64,000 nt of DNA. It comes from Amphiura filiformis (taxonomy: Eukaryota > Echinodermata > Ophiuroidea > Amphilepidida > Amphiuridae). The DNA is taken from positions 78,556,713 through 78,620,712 of the forward strand of contig NC_092628.1 of assembly GCF_039555335.1 (NCBI RefSeq), written 5' to 3'. The position numbers and the translations under genes were made by a program. The notes beneath the pieces are model-generated. The model saw only the letters and a program-made list of their open reading frames with translations, was not told the origin of the DNA and made no database searches. This document shows, piece after piece, positions 57,780 to 64,000 of the stretch. Position 1 is the first letter of the stretch. Every line of letters begins with the position of its first letter.

Positions 57780-58032
57780 TGCGTTCTGTATCATTTTGCT
57801 TTTGCTTTGAAAACAAAATTGTTTGTATAGGCTACATCCAATGTCATATTTTTCACTTTAAAAGGATACAAATTACAAGTGTGTTACACCACTAAAAAAA
57901 AAAGGGTAAATGAAACATCAAAAATGTGACGCAACATCCAAAGGAGGTAAAACAAATAAATACATGAAGTTAAAAAAGAAACTTTTACAGGGTTATGTAT
58001 TTATTTCTTTTATTTAACTAGAATGGTTAAAT
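57780..58032. other. Short stretch without recognised gene
   Basis: AT-rich, no coding signal. Confidence 0.4.
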
Positions 58033-58416
58033 CAGGGCTGGATTTACCTTTTGGGGCTCTGGGCCAGGCCAAAATTTGAAGGACCCCAAACTCACCGTGA
58101 AGAAGGCATGTATAGGCCTAATCAAGTGGCAAAGTTTTGGTTGACAATTTAGAGGTAGACGAGGGTATTTTTCTCCGATTTTGCTTGGATATTTGCGAGC
58201 AAAGCGCGCGAAAAAATGTAAATTTTAGCCCAAAATGAAGGTGAGGTGTAAAGGACCAAATATGCGCGCCAAATTTTGCAATTTTACCATATTTTGGTCC
58301 AAAACATGGTGTTTTCTGGCCCGGGTTTGGGGCTAAAAAGGAACAAGCACAGGGGCCCTCACATTATGGGGGCTCTGGGCCCCGGTCCGTTTGGCCCTAT
58401 GGTAAATCCGGCTCTG
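58033..58416. mobile_element. hAT-like MITE (CAGGGCTGGATTTACC ends)
   Basis: The left CAGGGCTGGATTTACC and right GGTAAATCCGGCTCTG are inverted. The flanks GGTTAAAT and GGTTATCG are an imperfect 8-bp match. The small ORF inside is not a gene. Confidence 0.55.
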
Positions 58417-58739
58417 GGTTATCGGTATAAAGGCGTGAGTATATCAGCAGGGGATTCCCCAACCCTGCCCCCATCAATCTGGAATGATACCAAACTGTTT
58501 GCTCATCTTGGTAGCTCTATATGATCACTAATAACCTCTTAGCTCTACCACATAAACAAGAGAAGACAGATGACAACCTTGTAATGTATTTCCGGTTTTT
58601 AAGTCAGGTCATCGATCAAAAGTAATAGTGATGCGGTTGTATATTATTTGGTTTGCACCGAAACGGTAAAAACGCTTATTGAATTAACGCCCTTATCATC
58701 AATGGACTGAAAATGTAAATTTATATATAGCCTAGAGAT

Positions 58740-59103
58740 CCTGATTTAAAACAGCAAGTACCGAAATGAAGCTAAGGTTTCTTGTGTTTTCCTTTTAACC
58801 AATCCATCAAAATTCACCAAAGCAGTTCAGATGGAGCCGAGATTGACTTAATTCACGAAATTTGGAAGGCTTTGTAAATGTACAAATCTCAATTTCAGCA
58901 TGTTCAGTGTTATTTGAACAAATGTGTTGCCTTGTACATGTTGTAGGGGCGGTTGTTATGTATTGGCATCACTCGCGGTGTAAGCCTTAAATTTGACGTC
59001 AAAAAGAAGATAAAAATGTATTATTATGGACTGCTTGAGAAGTGTTGTTCAATGGTATTGCAGCTGCAGGATGTGGTAAAACTACATTAATGCGCAAATG
59101 ATC
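58740..59103 (+). pseudogene. Decayed P-loop fragment C with its upstream region
   Basis: The segment is diverged from 57230-57560: AGGTTTCTTGTGTT, AAAATTCACCAAAGCAGTTCAG and GAAATTTGGAAGGCTTT have counterparts there. It reaches a Walker A-like GCAGGATGTGGTAAAACTAC at 59065-59084, then breaks off. Confidence 0.35.
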
Positions 59104-59680
59104 AATAAGGAAAAAAGATAAATTGCGTGCTTGCAGGGCAGTGGGCGCTGCAGCGCGCTGGTGTTCATGACGTGGAGAGGGATGGGTGGGTGGGGCGAAT
59201 GTGGGGTGTGTGTGGGGGTATTGAAACTATTTTGCATTTGTGCACAAGAAACCTCAAGGAGTATTCGACTAACACGCTAAACATTAAATTTTAGGAGCTG
59301 CAGTGTTGAATAAGAGGGATCAAACAACCAAAATTGGGGACCACATCGCACTATAGCCCCTTTGGACTTGTTTGTTGTCATCTTTGAAAACAGATCATTT
59401 TACCAGACAACTAATGAACTGGAGTATGAAAAACAAATTTTGTATATCAACGATAACCATTTCCAGTTTCAAATATTGTTTTGGCACATAAACTACTGTC
59501 TAAAAGTTCTATCGTATAGAGCGTCCACATCAACCAGTCCCATCTGGGCCAATGGGCAAGCTGAAAAGTTTTAAGCATGAATCATGTGGGGATCCCTGCT
59601 CTTGGTTCGGACCCATCACCTTTATATATACACCATGTTCAATGTTATCTTTTTATCACACATCAGAAAATACAAGACTA
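59104..59680. other. Stretch without recognised gene
   Basis: GT-rich near 59190-59220. ORFs at 59362 and 59552 lack domains. Confidence 0.4.
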
Positions 59681-60001
59681 CCCAGCAAATACAGAAAATG
59701 GTTAAATGCCAGTTTACACATCATAAAACGTTATATTATTAACGTTTTAATAACATTCAAAATCATTTTGAAAACTTGTTGCAAATCTTTCTCCCGTAAT
59801 GTTATTTAAGTGTTGACAAAATTGCCAAAAATAATTTACAATAACATGTTGACAACATTTTAAAATGTTGTACTGCTTTGTTCATATAAAACGTTTTCAT
59901 GACCTTATATGAAGCGGCATTTAAATAAGATCAAAACGTTTTGACAAAAACGAAACATGGGCAAGTTTGTATTGATTTAAAAACAGTTTGTGTTTGCTGG
60001 G
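59681..60001. mobile_element. CCCAGCAAACA-family MITE, third copy
   Basis: The ends CCCAGCAAATACAG and TTTGTGTTTGCTGGG are inverted and flanked by TA on both sides (59679-59680 and 60002-60003). It is shorter than the other copies and has no ORF. Confidence 0.7.
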
Positions 60002-62045
60002 TATACAGAGTGATCATGACGATTCAGTATTTCCTAAATGACCATGTTATTTAGCCTGCCGGCCGGCCGGGCAACAACGTCACGGCCAGGCCCCTGTCAA
60101 ACCTGTCTGTACAAATACTACAAGAGTATCATGGTTATATATAAAACTAAGCAAACAGAACCATCTCATCTCAGTTGACTGAATGGTTTGTTCTATCTAT
60201 GATCTTTGATCATCCGGACCATACAGGGTTACCCAAACTTGTAAATAACTTAAAATTATTAATAATAAACTCATGATCATGCGCTTGGAAATATCTGGCA
60301 AAAATTGGACGCAGGGGAGTATAGAAAAGAGAGAGGGGGAAACTTGGAATTCTTGAAGTACCTCCAGCACCTTTTAGCGAAAGAATAAGTTTATGGTACA
60401 AATGCGCGCGAACTGCGCGAAACATTTGGAAGCTTAGGCCTAACTTTTGAAATATGGTGCAAAAGTGGAATAAATTCGTGCAAAGCGGGCAAAAATTTAC
60501 ACTTTTGGGCCTAAAATGGCCAAATATGAGGTAAATTTTATCAGAAACCCACAGCTGGGGGAGGGGGGGGTGATTGTATGGACCACGCCCCAGCAAAATA
60601 TTGGGAGATTTAGATATTGCAAGAGAAACAAGGGGGGGTAATAGCATACGTTGAGTCGCATACAATTTCATATATGACTTTGCGTCAGTGTCGTTGAACA
60701 AAATTGAAATTAAAATGACCCATATTATTTTCCATATTGCAGCCAGATATCCTGGATGTATAGTATTGTGCTGTTGATAAAATGTCATTAAATAAAAAAG
60801 CTTTTACAACCACCCTTTAGACTCTGATCTTGTATTTAGCACAAGTGGTCTGATTCAGTGATCATTTTAAAACAAATCATCTCATCAGTACAAGATGAAA
60901 TTGTGGCACAACTCGATAGCTGCCTTAAGTATATTTACAGCCATCAGTGTTCTAATGTAATGTCATCAGGTAAAACGATTCATGCCAAAGTTGGATTTGA
61001 TCATGGATCATCTAAGATGTGTCCATAAGAGATTTTCCTATTACGTAATTTTCTGTTTTAAAATGTTCACATCTCACAAACTCTTGGCCCTACGTCCAAT
61101 GGTGGGATTCTCACCATTCTGTGACCTGTTATAAGGAAATAATTCAATGAAGGAAATTGACTCATTTGATCATTATTCATGTCAAAAATATCATTCTGAC
61201 TCGAACTTGACCCATTATATGACATGTGTGTGTAACGCTCCTAACGGCAGCTATAACACTTTCAATTACAGATACATAGATGGATGGGGTATGATCATAG
61301 TCCACTCATCTCATGAAACAAGTGAAGGGATAGCACAGCTGATGTAAACATGGAAAAATATATGTTACTAAAGATAAATGACAGTAATACCATCATGCAA
61401 AAATTGACAATAGCCAAGTCATGAGAATGTCACTGCATTTCAACAAAAATGGTGGCAAATTGCTCATGGTATAGAATTTGCCTTCTAAACTGTTTACTTC
61501 AGTCTTCACTTGTTATGTATGTGCAATGGAAGACAAAGATCAATTGTGGCCTATGGCCACCCAATGGCCTTTGACCTTTTTGCCCCTTTTTGCACTATAT
61601 CTCAATGGGTTAACACAATAGATAGGCAAAACTATACTTTTTCTGATTCTATTCAGCTACACGAACAATTTGCTACCATTTTGGTCCAAAAAATGTGACA
61701 CTTTTAAAACCAAAAAATGAGGTTTTTGTAGAATAACGATAGGTCGTAGATAGCACAACTATACATTTTTTTCTATTCTTGTGATCAGACGAGTATTTTG
61801 ATTTTTTCAACAAAATTGGAGCATTTTCAATTTGTTACCCCGTATATGACTGTGAGCCAGGGGTCAATTCCAAAATGTCTTTACATCTTAAAATCAACAT
61901 TGGACTTAGTACTTCATGCGTGGAAACTCTCATACTTCTAACAGAAAGTGCACAAGGTTAGCAGCTGCACTAAGTGCAAAGTTGCAATAACTTTTCTTAA
62001 CAATAATCATTTTGGTGCACTTCATATTCTTTTCTTCTGCTGCAG
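60002..62045. other. Stretch without supported gene
   Basis: Contains a GC-rich GCCGGCCGGCCGGGC patch at about 60059. The 192-codon minus ORF at 60210-60788 lies over repeat-like sequence with poly-G runs and shows no domain, so I do not call it a gene. 61100-62000 is unique AT-rich DNA. Confidence 0.45.
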
Positions 62046-62240
62046 CCAGTGCCGCTGAGAGCCATTACGGGCCCGGGGGTAAAATGATAGCACAGGCCCC
62101 CCTTTTACGGGGCCCCCAAGGTCTCTTTTCTTTGCTTTTATGGACCCATTAAGGTATGCTTTCTTTATTTTTACAGGCCCCCTAGGACCCCGGGGGTAAT
62201 GCACCCCCTTTACCCCCCCTTGTTGGCCGCAGCTTTGCCC
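62046..62240. mobile_element. hAT-style repeat fragment, GGGCCCGGGGG-rich
   Basis: It begins CAGTGCCGCTGAGAGCC, a hAT-style end, followed by C/G-run blocks (CGGGCCCGGGGGTAAAA and ACCCCGGGGGTAATG). The far end is unclear. Confidence 0.35.
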
Positions 62241-63345
62241 GGAACTTCAATAAATTGTAGAATGCAATTCTCAATGGCAGTTTTTGTAGGCTAGATTCAA
62301 ATAAAATCCATTGAGAGAATATTGTGATTCTATAGCTCATGCAAAGGCATATTTAATGTCATACACTCTTGATAAGCAATTCTGATAAGCTTCAGGCTTA
62401 ACATAGTTTAACATGGTACACTAATGCATTCTGGGATTGATAAATCACTATGATTCTACATTTACATAAACTGATTAACTACATCAATTTAGACTTGTGG
62501 TTTGCTTAATTAATGATAATGTCTTGCTAATTGTTTAAACTTTAAATGATAACAAGCAATTTAATCTTGCATGTAACATTGAGAATTGATAAAAACGATA
62601 CATATAACGCTATGCATATTCCACTTATGACTTTAACCAAAAGCGGAATATGCACAGTGTTAAATGCATTGTTTTTATCAGCATATAAATGTTTGATATC
62701 CAAGTCCTATTGCGGCCCATACAATCAAAATGATCAATATCATAGACCCTAGATACAAGAGTGGATACAAAATCTACCATTGTGCACTGTACACATAAAC
62801 ATTAATGGTAAATTTTGTATCTACTCCTGCCTCTAAGTTCCCTAATATTGATCAATAAAATTGATTGTGTATGGGCTGCATATGAAGACTGTAGCCTAAC
62901 AATAACACCTACATACCTGCAAGTGAGATATGAGTACCCATCTATACCATTTTTCGCTCCGATGTGCCAGTGACATCACCAAGTTGAGGCAGCCGTTTTG
63001 CGGTCACATCTATGCAGCTTTTTTAAGCTGGTATATATGCATTTAATTTGAGCAAACGCTAGCGATTTCAAGATGCACCAAATGAAGTGCGCACTGATGT
63101 CACTGCCACATCCGGGCAGTTATTTGCGCAGTGAGGCAGGTAACTTTTTTAATTTCACATGAATTAAAATAGCCTACTGGCTAGCTGTTAAAACAGTCTA
63201 CTGGCTAGTGACAAAAATATGATACAGCACACCTTTGATGATTGATGATTTTTGCATTTTGAGATCTACATGAGACTAAACTTCTGGAGTTACATGCTCC
63301 TCATATTCTGTCATCTCATTTCCTCTCTTTCCTTATACTCCCAAT
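62241..63345. other. Stretch without recognised gene
   Basis: An inverted pair around ATGGTAGATTTTGTATCCAC-like sequence lies near 62760-62830. No coding signal. Confidence 0.35.
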
Positions 63346-63351
63346 TTTATT
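63346..63351 (-). terminator. Polyadenylation signal for the mannosidase-like gene
   Basis: The minus strand reads AATAAA here, about 98 nt after the stop at 63449. A CT-rich microsatellite (about 63361-63443) lies between. Confidence 0.45.
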
Positions 63352-63360
63352 CAATAAATG

Positions 63361-63443
63361 TTCTCTCTCTCACACTCTGTTTTTTGGTACTTACCATCTC
63401 TGTCTCTCACTCTCTTCACACCACACTCTCTCTCTCTCTCTCT
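63361..63443. repeat. CT/TC-rich microsatellite
   Basis: Runs of CTCTCT and TCTCTCTC, the longest at 63426-63443, in the 3' UTR of the minus-strand gene. Confidence 0.7.
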
Positions 63444-63448
63444 TACTT

Positions 63449-63585
63449 TTATTTATTTCTTTGAAAAGTAACAAAAAATGTTTTTATTTCTTGAGGATTT
63501 AGAGTGACCTCATGGGCACTAGATGGAGGAGATGCATCGTTATCATCAGAACCACCAACATCATCTTCTGGAAAACTGCTGGCAA
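63449..63585 (-). CDS. Last coding exon of a lysosomal alpha-mannosidase-like gene (GH38), partial
   Basis: The minus strand has a 3' splice site (TTATGTTATTTTTCAG, the AG adjoining 63585), two bases completing a split codon, 44 codons and TAA at 63449-63451. The peptide starts ASSFPEDDVGGSDDNDASPP and ends HEVTLNPQEIKTFFVTFQ-RNK. The end closely resembles the C-terminus of animal lysosomal alpha-mannosidase (MAN2B1), where a T-L-x-P-M-E-I-R-T-F motif closes the final beta domain. The enzyme trims mannose from N-glycans in lysosomes. The acidic Asp/Ser linker before the motif is variable sequence. The rest of the gene lies to the right of the window. The call rests on a short motif, so MAN2B2-type paralogues are possible. 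Confidence 0.65.
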
Positions 63586-64000
63586 CTGAAAAATAACATA
63601 AATATGTTGTTATTAGCAAAATGAATTTAGCACTATAGAAGAAATGCACATTTTATTCTTCACGGTGGTGGTGCTTATAGTGTTTGAAGAGAGGATCTTC
63701 AAATGGAAAGGATTTTAAATTTCTGCTTGGAAATGAACAGGTACTTAAATAACTGATTTGGAATAAGGACTGATTTAGGTCAAATGGTGGGTCTTGGGCA
63801 CCTATTTGGAGCAAAAATGTCTGTGAAGGGAATTTGAGAAATGTTAGTCGAGTTGAAATAGGGTTGCCGGGTTTAAAATCTAAATTTAAAGGAGGGCAAT
63901 ATATAGCTGTTCTAGAAGATCCATCTTTACCTCCTCATAACTCGCATGCATCCTGTTCATACTGCCATATGTACAATTTGTAATGTCTTCCTAATAACAG
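63586..64000 (-). other. Intron of the mannosidase-like gene
   Basis: No further exon is recognisable up to the window edge on the minus strand. Confidence 0.4.

Noticed and set aside
60210-60788. 192-codon minus ORF
   Set aside because: It overlaps repeat-like DNA with G runs and shows no recognisable domain or initiation support.

Overview
This is animal nuclear DNA, very probably from a marine invertebrate. An echinoderm or hemichordate is my best guess, at low confidence. The evidence is low gene density, usable 3' splice sites, AATAAA polyadenylation signals, an animal class A GPCR, an exon matching the end of a lysosomal alpha-mannosidase, and dense MITEs, minisatellites and retroelements. 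Nothing suggests a bacterium.

Layout. (1) 24-8050 and 17170-21396 are two copies of one segmental duplication about 17.1 kb apart. Each carries a gene for a long repeat protein: 50-residue repeats, each with an S-P-A-K motif, and a C-terminal membrane anchor. Copy 1 keeps its repeat frame but loses one T in the anchor. Copy 2 keeps the anchor but has two frameshifts in the repeats. A 3.3 kb solo-LTR-like insertion (4375-7667, TSD ATTG) sits in copy 1, and copy 2 preserves the empty site. (2) Both copies run into a ~34-bp minisatellite (8054-15135 and 22029-27045). It has trapped a TA-flanked MITE, a 3.6 kb hAT-like element, a LINE fragment with a Helitron-like insert, a CCCAGCAAACA MITE and foldback insertions. 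(3) 28505-29530 is a G-rich degenerate array. (4) 30064-36224 is a young LTR retrotransposon in minus orientation: two LTRs of 2566 and 2564 bp, TSD ATAG, an 18-nt tRNA-Leu-type primer site and only 1.03 kb of internal DNA without gag or pol. Each LTR encodes a 254-residue coiled-coil plus Y-box-type cold-shock-domain protein. This is the most unusual system in the window. (5) 36.6-50 kb holds MITEs, a 72-bp satellite with dimeric higher-order structure, and a GC-rich minisatellite arranged as two opposed arrays. (6) 51-56.5 kb has a CRE/TATA promoter candidate and an intronless-coding rhodopsin-family GPCR (55270-56496). (7) 57-60 kb has decayed P-loop NTPase fragments and more MITEs. (8) 63449-63585 (minus) is the last exon of a lysosomal alpha-mannosidase-like gene that continues beyond the right edge.

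The host genes here (repeat protein, GPCR, mannosidase end) do not form a pathway. The shared theme is how mobile and tandem DNA built the locus, with an LTR that carries its own nucleic-acid-binding protein gene. All calls come from reading the sequence; no database search was run.
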